Source of the DNA: Flavobacterium sp.
GTDB lineage: Bacteria > Bacteroidota > Bacteroidia > Flavobacteriales > Flavobacteriaceae
Direction of reading: 5' to 3'
NCBI RefSeq assembly: GCF_017744675.1
Contig: NZ_JAGIAV010000004.1
Location: 1,305,033 to 1,369,032, forward strand
Length of the DNA: 64,000 nucleotides
How positions within the stretch are numbered: position 1 is the stretch's first letter; each line of letters starts with the position of its first letter. Position numbers and translations under genes: made by a program. Below, piece after piece: positions 1-9,359 of the stretch. The notes under the pieces are model-generated. The model did no database searches and was not told the origin of the DNA. It saw only the letters and a program-made list of their open reading frames with translations.

Positions 1-3000
1 GATTTCCATTTGCCAACACACTGCTTCCTCCTCCTCCTGGTAAAACTGCTATAACACCGTTAATATCAGTTTGATTATTAGATACTAAAACAGATTTTCC
101 AACTAAACCAATTGTCATTGTTCCTCCTGGATAACTACTTAATGCTTTCGAAATAAGCTGTACGGTATTGTAAGATTGGCCTCCTGCACATGCAGTACCG
201 CCAAGGCTTCCATAAGCTCCTTGAGTATAAGTACAAATTGGAGTCGTACATGGAGTGATCAAAAATGTTGATACTTTTTTAATCGTTCCACAATTGTTCG
301 AAACAACATATTCAATTACTAATGGCGTTCCTATCTGAGGTTTCACAAATTGAGATAAATCTGTAACCTGAACATTTCCAGCACATCCACCAGTGAATTT
401 AAATCCAGCAATCCAAGCTGCAAATGCAGTATCTGGATTTTCACCGCAAGCAACTGTTTTGTTGGGAGGGCTTAAAACATCAAGCAAGCTAATTTTAGTA
501 ATAGTGAAGTCTCTGCTGATTGTAGTCTCATAGCATTTGTCGGTCACTTTATAGCTTACGGTCACTGTTCCTCCGTCGCATAGTTTCGGCGCAACAGGAC
601 TGCCTTGGATTGCTCCTTTGGCATCGCAGCCACCGCTCACTTTAAAACCCGCTTTGAAGGTTGCGAAAGCGGCATCCAATGCGGCCTGATCGGCATACGC
701 GCAGGCTGAGGCATTCACTGCATCAGGCGCCACCGGAACTACGGCTGACGGAGCGGTAATGGTGAAGTCTCTGCTGATGGTAGTCTCATAGCATTTGTCG
801 GTCACTTTGTAAGTGACTGTAACTGTTCCTCCGTCGCATAATTTCGGAGCAACGGGACTGCCTTGGATTGCTCCTTTGGCATCGCAGCCGCCACTCACTT
901 TAAAGCCCGCTTTGAAAGTTGCGAAGGCGGCATCCAATGCGGCCTGATCGGCATAAGCGCAGGCTGAGGCATTCACTGCTGTCGGAGCTTCCACGCTTAC
1001 TGCTGAAGGAGCCGTGATGGTGAAGTCTCTGCTGATTGTGGCCTCATAGCATTTATCGGTCACTTTATAGCTCACGGTCACTGTTCCTCCGTCGCACAGT
1101 TTCGGCGCAACGGGACTGCCTTGGATCGCTCCTTTGGCATCGCAGCCGCCGCTCACTTTAAAGCCCGCTTTGAAAGCTGCAAAAGCGGCATCCAATGCGG
1201 CCTGATCGGCATAAGCGCAGGCTGAGGCATTCACTGCTGTCGGAGCTTCCACGCTTACTGCTGAAGGAGCCGTGATGGTGAAGTCTCTGCTGATTGTGGC
1301 CTCATAGCATTTATCGGTCACTTTATAGCTCACGGTCACGGTTCCTCCGTTGCACAATTTCGGAGCAATTGGATCTCCTTGGATCTCCCCTTTCGCATCG
1401 CAACCGCCGCTCACTTTAAAGCCCGCTTTGAAAGCTGCGAAAGCCGCATCCAATGCGGCCTGATCGGCATACGCACAGGCTGAAGCGCTGACTGCATCAG
1501 GCGCCACCGGAACTACGGCCGATGGAGCGGTAATGGTGAAGTCTCTGCTTATTGTGGTTTCATAGCATTTGTCGGTCACTTTATAGCTCACGGTCACGGT
1601 TCCTCCGTCGCACAGTTTTGGAGCTGTCGGACTGCCTTGGATCGCCCCTTTGGCATCGCAGCCGCCGCTCACCTTAAAGCCCGCTTTGAAGGTTGCGAAA
1701 GCGGCATCCAATGCGGCCTGATCGGCATACGCGCAGGCTGAAGCATTGACAGCATCAGGCGCCACCGGAACCACGGCTGACGGAGCGGTAATGGTGAAGT
1801 CTCTGGTGATTGTAGTCTCATAACACTTGTCGGTCACTTTATAGCTCACGGTCACGGTTCCTCCGTCGCACAGTTTTGGAGCTGTCGGACTGCCTTGGAT
1901 CGCCCCTTTGGCATCGCAGCCGCCGCTCACCTTAAAGCCCGCTTTGAAGGTTGCGAAAGCGGCATCCAATGCGGCCTGATCGGCATACGCGCAGGCTGAA
2001 GCATTGACAGCATCAGGCGCCACCGGAACCACGGCTGACGGAGCGGTAATGGTGAAGTCTCTGGTGATTGTAGTCTCATAACACTTGTCGGTCACTTTAT
2101 AGCTCACGGTCACGGTTCCTCCGTCGCACAGTTTTGGAGCTGTCGGACTGCCTTGGATCGCCCCTTTGGCATCGCAGCCGCCGCTCACTTTAAAGCCTGC
2201 TTTGAAGGTTTCGAACGCTGCATCCAATGCGGCCTGATCGGCATAAGCGCAGGCTGAGGCATTGACTGCATCAGGCGCCACAGGAACTACGGCTGATGGA
2301 GCAGTGATGGTGAAGTCTCTGGTGATTGTAGCCTCGTAGCATTTGTCGGTCACTTTGTAAGAGACTGTAACTGTTCCTCCGTCGCACAGTTTCGGAGCTG
2401 TCGGACTGCCTTGGATCGCTCCTTTGGCATCGCAGCCCCCGCTCACTTTAAAGCCAGCTTTGAAGGTTTCGAAAGCGGCATCCAATGCGGCCTGATCGGC
2501 ATACGCGCAGGCTGAGGCATTGACAGCTTCAGGCGCCACCGGAACCACGGCTGAAGGAGCGGTAATGGTGAAGTCTCTTGTGATTGTAGCCTCGTAGCAT
2601 TTGTCGGTCACTTTATAGGTAACGGTCACTGTTCCTCCGTCGCACAATTTTGGCGCAGTCGGACTGCCTTGGATCGCTCCTTTGGCATCGCATCCGCCGC
2701 TCACTTTAAAGCCCCCTTTGAAAGTTTCGAAAGCGGCATCCAATGCGGCCTGATCGGCATACGCGCAGGCTGAAGCGCTGACTGCATCAGGCGCCACCGG
2801 AACCACGGCCGATGGAGCGGTAATGGTGAAGTCTCTTGTGATTGTAGCCTCATAGCATTTGTCGGTCACTTTATAGCTTACGGTCACGGTTCCTCCGTCG
2901 CACAGTTTCGGCGCTGTGGGACTGCCTTGGATCGCTCCTTTGGCATCGCAGCCGCCACTCACTTTAAAGCCCGCTTTGAAGCTTTCGAAAGCGGCATCCA

Positions 3001-5299
3001 ATGCGGCCTGGTCGACATACGCGCAGGCTGAAGCGCTGACTGCATCAGGCGCCACCGGAACTACGGCTGACGGAGCGGTAATGGTGAAGTCTCTGCTGAT
3101 GGTAGCCTCATAGCATTTGTCTGTCACTTTATAGCTTACGGTCACGGTTCCTCCGTCGCACAATTTTGGCGCAATCGGACTGCCTTGGATCTCTCCTTTG
3201 GCATCGCAGCCGCCGCTCACTTTAAAGCCCGCTTTGAAGGTTTCGAAAGCGGCATCCAATGCGCCCTGATCGGCATACGCGCAGGCTGAGGCGCTGACTG
3301 CATCAGGCGCCACAGGAACTACAGCCGATGGAGCGGTAATGGTGAAAGTTGCAGAACATGATTTCTGTAATCCGCAAGCATCAGTGACATTGTAATTTAC
3401 GGTTACTGTTCCTCCGCATAAAGCTGGGGGAGTCAGATTCTCTAATCCTGTAATTGTTAAGGTTCCGTTACCGCCTGAAGCTGTAAAGCCTTGCTTAAAG
3501 GTATCAAAAGCGGCATTAACTGCTGCCTGATCGGCATAAAAACAAGAACTTTTTATATTATCTCCAGGACAAGTTATATTAATAGGTGTTGGCGGAGTAT
3601 TTACCACAACTGCCGTATCTGCTTTCTGGCATCCGTTTGCTGGGTCGGTAACTGTTAATGTGTATGTTCCTGCCTTATCAACTGTTGGTGTGAGGGTTGT
3701 ACCGCCCGAAACAATGTTTCCATCCAATGTACTCCATAAATAGGTAGCATTAGGCGTACTTGATGAACCAGACAATTTTATTGACGTTATCAAACAAGTT
3801 AAGGCTTTATCATCTCCTGCATTAACATTTGGCGGTTCTTTATTTTCCAGAACTGTGACTGTTTTTTTTGCAAAACAGCCTTCCAAATTTGTATAAGCAT
3901 ATACCGTATAAACTCCCTTAACAGATACAACCGGTGCATTTCCTGCTATAAAAGGCCCATCGGCTATACCATCAGGTGATGGTCCGTACCATTTTATAGT
4001 AGCATTTGCCGGAGTTGGCGTTGCTGTTAACGTAGCCGTTGTAGTAGTACAAGTCAATGGATTGCTAACATTACCTGCTACGGCTACATCCGTAATATTT
4101 CCGAATAAATAAGGTCCTGAAAAATCTTTTAATTCTGCAGTAAATGATGATGATGATCTTGTTTTTACTATTAGGCTACCTAATAAATTGGAACATGGTT
4201 CTTGGTTAACATTTCGGCTATCGAGTCCTAATGCTGTCAAATTAAGCCCGAACTCTGTAAATTGCAATGCTTTATAATTATCTTGAAAAGAGGCTTGCGA
4301 ACCTTCTAAGGTTCCCCAAGGCGGCCCTAATGTAGTAGCCGTTACATTAACAACTGCAAAAACATTTGTAAGTATACCTCCTCCCTTTGCTTTTATTTCA
4401 GCATATCCGTAAGGAGGCGCGCCATTGCCTTGGTCAAAAACACCAGTAAGATCAAAAGGTCTGTTGGTTTTTGAGTTAAAATTGGCAACATCAGCACTAG
4501 ACATCCAAACTCTTACACTACCAAGTGGTTTTGTACCACCATTTTCAAAATCGATGGCTACAAGTACGTCTCCAGGGACAAGTATTTTTCCAGTGGCATC
4601 AAAAGTCCATGCGGTGTGCCCTGCTTGGTTACCTGTACCAACTAATGCACTACCATTGAAGGAAACTTCTGTTCTGAAAAATTCAAAATCAAAATGTGAA
4701 TTCCCATCAGAAGAAATTTTAGATGCTCCTCCATATCCCCATAAAACTCCATTAGGATTAATTGCTAAAGCAGCTGGAGATAAATCTCTTCTTAAATAGC
4801 CGTACACATCAATAATATCATCTTTTTGAGGAATACTCCCTGCGCCTAAAGCCCAAGTAGCTGGGTTGTCACCATTCTTGTTAGAATTTCCGGCAAAAGT
4901 ATTAGAGTCGTTGTTGCTTTGAGTTGAATTTCCATCGCGTCCATAAACAGCATCAATCCACAAAAAATTACCAACCATGGTATTTTTGGGTTTCGACATT
5001 CTTTTTTCGAATGTAAAATTATTGTTAGCCTGGATTGATGTTTTTAGTGCCGCCGCATTGGTCTGATCGATAACATTTTGACCGCTTCCAGTAGCAAAAG
5101 CCGAGCTAAAAAACCAGTCATCATAAATACCTGAAACCGTCGGGGGAACTAAAAATTGCTCTTTGTTTGCATAAACGTCAGCATCGATACCAAAGTTAGC
5201 CTGTACAGCTGCTCCAGATATCGCTTGCGAATACGAAAAAGGATGGAAAGCCAATAGCATAAAAAGTACCATCAAATAAAATTGATACTTTTTGCGCAT
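1..5299 (-). CDS. Giant secreted HYR-repeat surface protein (3' end outside window)
   Basis: This open frame runs through the left edge, so only the N-terminal ~1,766 residues are visible. The chosen start gives a clean signal peptide (MRKKYQFYLMVLFMLLAF, cleavage near YSQA). An in-frame ATG 37 codons upstream (5408-5410) would bury that signal. After a ~400-residue unique region come two PKD/Ig-like stretches (about 3590-4090), one diverged HYR-like unit (3341-3590), eleven near-identical 86-residue units (503-3340) and another diverged unit. Each 86-residue unit has four cysteines (ACAY, GGCDA, KLCDGG, DKCYE) and reads as a beta-sandwich. From family knowledge, such Flavobacterium proteins usually end in a gliding-motility or type IX sorting domain, which is not visible here. 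Likely an adhesin or matrix protein; the ligand is unknown. Confidence 0.85.
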   Translation of the reverse strand, partial: MRKKYQFYLMVLFMLLAFHPFSYSQAISGAAVQANFGIDADVYANKEQFLVPPTVSGIYDDWFFSSAFATGSGQNVIDQTNAAALKTSIQANNNFTFEKRMSKPKNTMVGNFLWIDAVYGRDGNSTQSNNDSNTFAGNSNKNGDNPATWALGAGSIPQKDDIIDVYGYLRRDLSPAALAINPNGVLWGYGGASKISSDGNSHFDFEFFRTEVSFNGSALVGTGNQAGHTAWTFDATGKILVPGDVLVAIDFENGGTKPLGSVRVWMSSADVANFNSKTNRPFDLTGVFDQGNGAPPYGYAEIKAKGGGILTNVFAVVNVTATTLGPPWGTLEGSQASFQDNYKALQFTEFGLNLTALGLDSRNVNQEPCSNLLGSLIVKTRSSSSFTAELKDFSGPYLFGNITDVAVAGNVSNPLTCTTTTATLTATPTPANATIKWYGPSPDGIADGPFIAGNAPVVSVKGVYTVYAYTNLEGCFAKKTVTVLENKEPPNVNAGDDKALTCLITSIKLSGSSSTPNATYLWSTLDGNIVSGGTTLTPTVDKAGTYTLTVTDPANGCQKADTAVVVNTPPTPINITCPGDNIKSSCFYADQAAVNAAFDTFKQGFTASGGNGTLTITGLENLTPPALCGGTVTVNYNVTDACGLQKSCSATFTITAPSAVVPVAPDAVSASACAYADQGALDAAFETFKAGFKVSGGCDAKGEIQGSPIAPKLCDGGTVTVSYKVTDKCYEATISRDFTITAPSAVVPVAPDAVSASACAYVDQAALDAAFESFKAGFKVSGGCDAKGAIQGSPTAPKLCDGGTVTVSYKVTDKCYEATITRDFTITAPSAVVPVAPDAVSASACAYADQAALDAAFETFKGGFKVSGGCDAKGAIQGSPTAPKLCDGGTVTVTYKVTDKCYEATITRDFTITAPSAVVPVAPEAVNASACAYADQAALDAAFETFKAGFKVSGGCDAKGAIQGSPTAPKLCDGGTVTVSYKVTDKCYEATITRDFTITAPSAVVPVAPDAVNASACAYADQAALDAAFETFKAGFKVSGGCDAKGAIQGSPTAPKLCDGGTVTVSYKVTDKCYETTITRDFTITAPSAVVPVAPDAVNASACAYADQAALDAAFATFKAGFKVSGGCDAKGAIQGSPTAPKLCDGGTVTVSYKVTDKCYETTITRDFTITAPSAVVPVAPDAVNASACAYADQAALDAAFATFKAGFKVSGGCDAKGAIQGSPTAPKLCDGGTVTVSYKVTDKCYETTISRDFTITAPSAVVPVAPDAVSASACAYADQAALDAAFAAFKAGFKVSGGCDAKGEIQGDPIAPKLCNGGTVTVSYKVTDKCYEATISRDFTITAPSAVSVEAPTAVNASACAYADQAALDAAFAAFKAGFKVSGGCDAKGAIQGSPVAPKLCDGGTVTVSYKVTDKCYEATISRDFTITAPSAVSVEAPTAVNASACAYADQAALDAAFATFKAGFKVSGGCDAKGAIQGSPVAPKLCDGGTVTVTYKVTDKCYETTISRDFTITAPSAVVPVAPDAVNASACAYADQAALDAAFATFKAGFKVSGGCDAKGAIQGSPVAPKLCDGGTVTVSYKVTDKCYETTISRDFTITKISLLDVLSPPNKTVACGENPDTAFAAWIAGFKFTGGCAGNVQVTDLSQFVKPQIGTPLVIEYVVSNNCGTIKKVSTFLITPCTTPICTYTQGAYGSLGGTACAGGQSYNTVQLISKALSSYPGGTMTIGLVGKSVLVSNNQTDINGVIAVLPGGGGSSVLANGN
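503..3340 (-). repeat. Eleven tandem in-register 258-bp coding repeats
   Basis: The anchor GGTGAAGTCT (or a close variant) recurs at 503, 761, 1019, 1277, 1535, 1793, 2051, 2309, 2567, 2825, 3083 and 3341, always exactly 258 bp apart. This gives 86 codons per unit with no indel. Units starting near 1620 and 1878 appear identical over their full length. Others differ by scattered substitutions, mostly at third positions and at a few variable residues (for example the spacer rich in V, P and A). This pattern implies recent unequal exchange or gene conversion under selection for frame. Confidence 0.95.
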
Positions 5300-5718
5300 A
5301 ATAATTTTCAGCAAATTAAAATTTGAGAAAATTAAACTAATAAAAGAACAACGAATGATTTTACATAATTCATGTATAATCTTCATGTGATAAAAAATAG
5401 TTTTTTTCATGATAATAGTATTTAGAATACCATTACATTAGTAAAAACCAGAAAGTTTAGAGATTTGGCAATTACATTTAAATAATAAACCATCTTCAAA
5501 AGTTATGAAGCACAAAATCTAAAAAACTCTTATAAAAAGACTTGACCCTCAGAAAAAAATCTGACATTAACGATCAGGGGGGATAAACATTTGTTAAAAT
5601 TAGTTAATAACATAAATGCTCTTCATTAAAAAGAAGTAAAATCGATATTATTCAAAAATAATCGATGAACGGAATAGGACAAGTAAGAAAAGTAACATGC
5701 TACAATTTAACATATAAA
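5300..5718. other. Noncoding AT-rich leader of the adhesin gene
   Basis: No convincing gene is present. The region holds the probable 5' region of the adhesin gene, including the alternative in-frame ATG at 5408-5410. I see no clear TAnnTTTG promoter and no repeat. Confidence 0.5.
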
Positions 5719-5757
5719 AAAACAGCTCTTTATTTTTGAGAAATGAAGAGCTGTTTT
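5719..5757 (-). terminator. Bidirectional intrinsic terminator
   Basis: A ten-base stem AACAGCTCTT / AAGAGCTGTT (5721-5730 with 5746-5755) is flanked by A and T runs on both sides. It lies just downstream of the esterase gene on the minus strand. Confidence 0.8.
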
Positions 5758-5795
5758 TTTTATTAATTTCTAAAACAAAGCATTTATTCTTGTAA

Positions 5796-6656
5796 TTATT
5801 TCGTTTTAGCTTTAAATAATATTTTACTGAAAAACAATACATGATACGGAAGCGAATTTTCCCAATAGTCCCATGTATGAGCTCCTGGTCTTTCGGTATA
5901 ATCGTGATCCACTTTATTATAAACCAACCTTCTGTGCAGTTCTCTATTCGGCTCAATTAAAAAATCATCTACACCACAATCTATAATTAAGGGAAGTTTA
6001 TTTGCTTTTAATTTATCAGCCATTCTCAAAACAGAATTTTGCTCATACAATTCTGTATTTCCGCTTTTATCTCCAAAAACAGGTTGCATCAATTTTACAA
6101 TTTGTGCCGAAGAATCTCTGTTAAGCATTGTACTCATATCTACCGCCCCACTCATGCTTCCTGCTGCACAAAACAAGTCAGGATGCCTTGCAGAGAGATA
6201 CAGCGCGCCGTGCCCGCCCATAGAAAGGCCTGTAATAACTCTACCGCTTTTGTTGGCAATTGTTTTATAGGTTTTATCTACTTTCTGAATCACTTCCTGC
6301 GTAATAAAAGTTTCAAACTGACTTTCTTTATTTACAGGACTATCAATATAAAAACTAAATGTTTCTCCTTCTGGCATTACAATAATCATATTGTATTGAT
6401 CTGCCAGATTGTGAACCAGCTTTTTGTTTGGCGTATTTTTAAGCCAATCGCTAAAGTGTCCGTATGCGCCATGCAACAAGTACATAACAGGAAAAGCAGT
6501 TTTACTTTTCGCATAAGAATTGGGTAAAACCACCGCAGCTTTATAGGTTTTTCCCATAGCGGTGCTGGCAACTTGTAAGGTATCTACTTTTGCTGCGTAT
6601 GTCATGGTGGTAAGACAGAGCAAAAATGCAGACAATAACATTTTGATTTTTTTCAT
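5796..6656 (-). CDS. Secreted alpha/beta-hydrolase esterase (esterase D family)
   Basis: The 286-residue protein has a signal peptide (residues 1-21, ending TYAA). The body matches the putative esterase family that includes esterase D and S-formylglutathione hydrolase. The oxyanion-side HG motif lies at LLHGAYG (60-66), the nucleophile elbow GLSMGG places Ser145, the acid is D230 or D231 in DCGVDDF, and the catalytic His260 sits in GAHTWDYW. Export to the periplasm or surface suggests action on acylated carbohydrates or other esters rather than formaldehyde detoxification. Substrate cannot be read from sequence. It is transcribed alone and ends at a strong terminator. Confidence 0.85.
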   Translation of the reverse strand: MKKIKMLLSAFLLCLTTMTYAAKVDTLQVASTAMGKTYKAAVVLPNSYAKSKTAFPVMYLLHGAYGHFSDWLKNTPNKKLVHNLADQYNMIIVMPEGETFSFYIDSPVNKESQFETFITQEVIQKVDKTYKTIANKSGRVITGLSMGGHGALYLSARHPDLFCAAGSMSGAVDMSTMLNRDSSAQIVKLMQPVFGDKSGNTELYEQNSVLRMADKLKANKLPLIIDCGVDDFLIEPNRELHRRLVYNKVDHDYTERPGAHTWDYWENSLPYHVLFFSKILFKAKTK

Positions 6657-6734
6657 TTTCGATATTTTTTCTGATTAGGGTTTGTAAATATAACTTTTTT
6701 CAGAATAAAACATATGAAAAATCCGACTCGTTTT

Positions 6735-6918
6735 TGATGCCACTAATTGCACGAATTTCCACTAATTAATTGGAGTTATTATATATTTAGATAAAAAAAA
6801 TCATCTCAATAAAACAGACAAAAAAAATCCGACCAGCTTAGGGCTGATCGGATATGAATTATGAGTTCGTCTTACTTTATAAAATTCAATTCGTGCAAAT
6901 CTGTGCAATTCGTGGCAA
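6735..6918. repeat. Degenerate palindromic intergenic repeat (ACGAATTC family)
   Basis: GCACGAATTTCCACTAAT near 6750 is mirrored by AATTCGTGCAAATCTGTG and AATTCGTGGCAAAT near 6885-6918. This is a worn copy of the inverted element also seen at 26256, 52393, 62011 and 62850. It fills the gap between two minus-strand genes. An additional hairpin, GACCAGCTTAGGGCTGATCGG, lies at about 6831-6852. Confidence 0.5.
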
Positions 6919-6928
6919 ATAATAAAAT

Positions 6929-7801
6929 TCAACTAATTATAATCTTATGTTCGTGACGGTATTGCGAGGCGCTTTTACCTGTATATTGTTTGAATGATTT
7001 GCTAAAGTGGCTAAAATTATTAAATCCGCTTTCATAACAAACTTCATTAATACTCATAGGCTGTTCCGCCAAAAGCTTAGAAGCATGCACCAATCTGTAT
7101 TCGTTTACAAATTCGGTAAATGTTTTGTTCGAAATCTTTTTGAAATAACGGCAGAACGAAGGCGTGGTCATGCTTACCAGACTCGAAACCTCATCTATCG
7201 AGATTGATTCCTGAAAATGATCTTTCACAAAATTGAAAACCACATTCATACGATCGTTATCCTGAGTTTGAAGTTCCATCGAAAATCCGTCTGCATTTAA
7301 GATGGTATATTCTTCAGCCGATTCCAATTCGTCCAAAACGCTCAAAAGCGTAATCAGTCTTTGAAATGGCGGTTCATTTTCCATCATTTCAATTTTATTT
7401 CCGATACGTTTTTTTGTCTCACCGCCAAAAGCGATTCCGCCTTTAGCTTGTTTCAAAATATTCTGCACCTTTCTCATTTCTGGAGCAACAAAAAAATCGC
7501 TTCCTAAAAATTCAGGTTTTATATGAATTACGGTTTCAGTTGTATTTCCTGTTTGTTCATTTGTAAAACCGCAATGTGGCAAATTAGCTCCTATTAAAAT
7601 TAAACTACCATTGGTATAATAAGAAACATGGCTTCCTATTTGTCTTTTTCCGGCCCCACCATTTATATAAACCAACTCAATTTCTGGATGATAGTGCCAT
7701 AAATGAGCTTTGCTATTGGTCTTTTCGGCGTGTTTAGTGTAGGTAAAAGAACTTCCGTATGAGTTAGTTATCACTTCAAGAGCTGGGGCAATTGTCTTCA
7801 T
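6929..7801 (-). CDS. AraC-family transcriptional regulator with N-terminal cupin
   Basis: The 290-residue regulator has an N-terminal cupin sensor (HLWHYHPEIELVYINGG, about residues 35-100). The C-terminal double helix-turn-helix of the AraC type spans about residues 190-285 (SMTTPSFCRYFKKISNK; CYESGFNNFSHFSKSFKQYT). I chose the ATG at 7799-7801 (MKTIAPALEV) over one 12 codons upstream because the upstream residues are not family-like. It stands divergently from the four small exported-protein genes. A copy of their conserved upstream element lies 52 bp upstream of its own start, which suggests it may control them and itself. The inducer is unknown. Confidence 0.85.
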   Translation of the reverse strand: MKTIAPALEVITNSYGSSFTYTKHAEKTNSKAHLWHYHPEIELVYINGGAGKRQIGSHVSYYTNGSLILIGANLPHCGFTNEQTGNTTETVIHIKPEFLGSDFFVAPEMRKVQNILKQAKGGIAFGGETKKRIGNKIEMMENEPPFQRLITLLSVLDELESAEEYTILNADGFSMELQTQDNDRMNVVFNFVKDHFQESISIDEVSSLVSMTTPSFCRYFKKISNKTFTEFVNEYRLVHASKLLAEQPMSINEVCYESGFNNFSHFSKSFKQYTGKSASQYRHEHKIIIS

Positions 7802-7852
7802 GATAATTTCTTTAAAAAATAATAGCAAATTTAACAAAAACGCCTAAAAAAA

Positions 7853-7890
7853 TTTAAATTTTAACCTATAACGGTTTCGTAAATGCGAAT
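7853..7890 (+). promoter_or_regulatory. Conserved upstream element, copy A (partial)
   Basis: This 38-bp segment contains the core ACCTATAACGGTTTCGTAAA shared with copies B, C and D, then diverges after AAATGCGAAT. It sits in the regulator's upstream region, consistent with an operator for autoregulation. Confidence 0.55.
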
Positions 7891-8117
7891 TTTACATTAA
7901 AATAACGTTTATAACACTGAATATTCCACATCAAAATCGGCTTTTTTTTAGGGTCTTATTTTTTTTCGCGACTTTTTTTTCCTTTATCTTATTTAAAACC
8001 CGATTTTATACCAATCTGTTAAAAATTGTAAGAAATATGGAAATTTTATGAAGTATGTAGTTTTTAAAAAACTTTAAAGAAAAACAATCAAATTAACAAA
8101 AACACAACATTAAAGCT

Positions 8118-8180
8118 AAATTTTAACATATAACGGTTTCGTAAATGAGAATATAGCATAGAAATTGGAAAATATAGTTG
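8118..8180 (+). promoter_or_regulatory. Conserved 63-bp upstream element, copy B
   Basis: The 63-bp block aligns without gaps to copies C and D and contains ATAACGGTTTCGTAAATGAG. It ends in the TTG that serves as the -33 box, 71 bp before the start codon at 8252. Confidence 0.7.
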
Positions 8181-8211
8181 TTAAAATAACACACATGCTG
8201 CTATAACTTTG
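8178..8211 (+). promoter_or_regulatory. Promoter of first small exported protein gene
   Basis: TTG (8178-8180), 23 bp, then TAACTTTG (8204-8211). This fits the Bacteroidota TAnnTTTG consensus. Confidence 0.65.
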
Positions 8212-8251
8212 CCTCAGAGAAATGAACGAAAAAAATTTAATACTATAGAAT

Positions 8252-8617
8252 ATGAAAAAGATTATGAAATTAAGTTTAGTATGTGCAGTACTTCTAACAG
8301 GAATAAGTACTTATGCAATTGATGGAAATGAAGCGTTAAATCTTCATGTATTAAAAGGAAATGGCAAGGTAATTGCTTTTGGAATTAATCAATTGCAAAA
8401 AGCAGTTCTTAGTATATATGATGATAATGGTGAATTAATCTATACTGAAAATGCTTCTGGTAAAGACGGAATCCTTAGAACTTTCAGTTTAGAACAATTT
8501 CCAGAAGGAAAATATATTTTGGAAGTTGCTGATAGCTTCAAAAAAGTAAAATACGATATTACGGTAAATGCAAACAGTTCTGTTTTGTCTTCAAAAGGAA
8601 CGGTTTCTGTTAACTAA
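8252..8617 (+). CDS. Small exported beta-rich protein, paralog 1 of 4
   Basis: The 121-residue protein has a signal peptide ending in TYA before IDG. The mature ~99 residues are beta-rich with a core shared by all four paralogs: VLSIYDDNGELIY, then GILRTFSLEQFPEGKYILEV, then KYDITV. The layout resembles DUF3244-like domains and stand-alone type IX sorting-type beta-sandwiches (a turn with P, G and Y before a strand). I do not recognise a named family with certainty. It is monocistronic, with its own promoter and terminator. The divergent AraC gene may regulate it. Confidence 0.8.
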   Translation: MKKIMKLSLVCAVLLTGISTYAIDGNEALNLHVLKGNGKVIAFGINQLQKAVLSIYDDNGELIYTENASGKDGILRTFSLEQFPEGKYILEVADSFKKVKYDITVNANSSVLSSKGTVSVN

Positions 8618-8728
8618 GAAAATATAAACGTTAAGTGCAATTCTTCACGGCACTTAAAACTTTATACTCTAATACAGTATAAAAAGTGAGGTTAGATAGT
8701 TAGTAAGTTAAAAACTTTCAAAAGTTTT

Positions 8729-8766
8729 AAAAACAGCTCTTTGTGGTTACTGAGCTGTTTTTTTTT
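8729..8766 (+). terminator. Intrinsic terminator after paralog 1
   Basis: AAACAGCTC / GAGCTGTTT stem followed by a T run. It is nearly identical, with ~60 bp of upstream flank, to the terminator after paralog 2. Confidence 0.85.
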
Positions 8767-8787
8767 GCTTTATACTTTTTTTGTTTT

Positions 8788-9012
8788 TTACCGCAATCCC
8801 GATAGTGATCGGGAGCTAAGGTTACGCAAAGTTCGCAAAGATTCTGTCGCAGAGGACGCAAAGTTTTTTTCTAAGATTTTGCAAGCTCAAAGTTTGCAAA
8901 GCTTTATCGTTATAGCTTTGTAAACTTTTTATTTTGTAAAATTTACTCAAATACAAATTATTTTCTTTGCGTAAACCTCCGCTCCCGATAGCTATCAGGA
9001 TTGCGGTAAAGT
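8788..9012. repeat. Dispersed palindromic repeat (TTTGCG family), copy 1
   Basis: The left arm begins ACCGCAA and carries GCAAAGTTCGCAAAG. The right arm ends GGATTGCGGTAAA. Inserted palindromes of the form CCCGATAGTGATCGGG occur in both arms. Apparent open frames across it are by-products of the repeat. Confidence 0.7.
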
Positions 9013-9225
9013 AAACAACACAATAAAGATTTAAAAAGTCTTTTCTTCCACTCGAATATATAATTGCAATCAGTAAGACGCACTGTAGTGCGCCTCTACT
9101 TAGAATCCTAGCTATTTTTCGAAATTCTTACATTTTCAAAGAAATTTTTACGGTATTATAAATTTAAAAGCGTTAAAATCATTGAAAAATAATAGGCATT
9201 TTAGTCAAAACGATAAATATAATTC

Positions 9226-9288
9226 AAATTTTAACCTATAACGGTTTCGTAAATGAGAATATAGCACATAAATTGGAAAATATAGTTG
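9226..9288 (+). promoter_or_regulatory. Conserved 63-bp upstream element, copy C
   Basis: Aligns without gaps to copies B and D. It lies 71 bp before the start codon at 9360. The core ATAACGGTTTCGTAAATGAG is unchanged. Confidence 0.7.
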
Positions 9289-9319
9289 TGATTTTCTACT
9301 TACAACTGAAGTAATTTAG
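9286..9319 (+). promoter_or_regulatory. Promoter of second small exported protein gene
   Basis: TTG (9286-9288), 23 bp, then TAATTTAG (9312-9319). The spacing is identical to the promoters of paralogs 1 and 3. Confidence 0.55.
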
Positions 9320-9359
9320 CATCAGAGAATTAGAACTATTAATTTAAAAACTAAGTACC

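Noticed and set aside
2916..3113. Plus-strand frames opposite the adhesin (also 4425-4799)
   Set aside because: They are antisense shadows of the long minus-strand repeat protein.
8741..8923. Short frames over the TTTGCG repeats (also 10847-11068, 53390-53581)
   Set aside because: They are by-products of palindromic noncoding repeats and overlap terminators.
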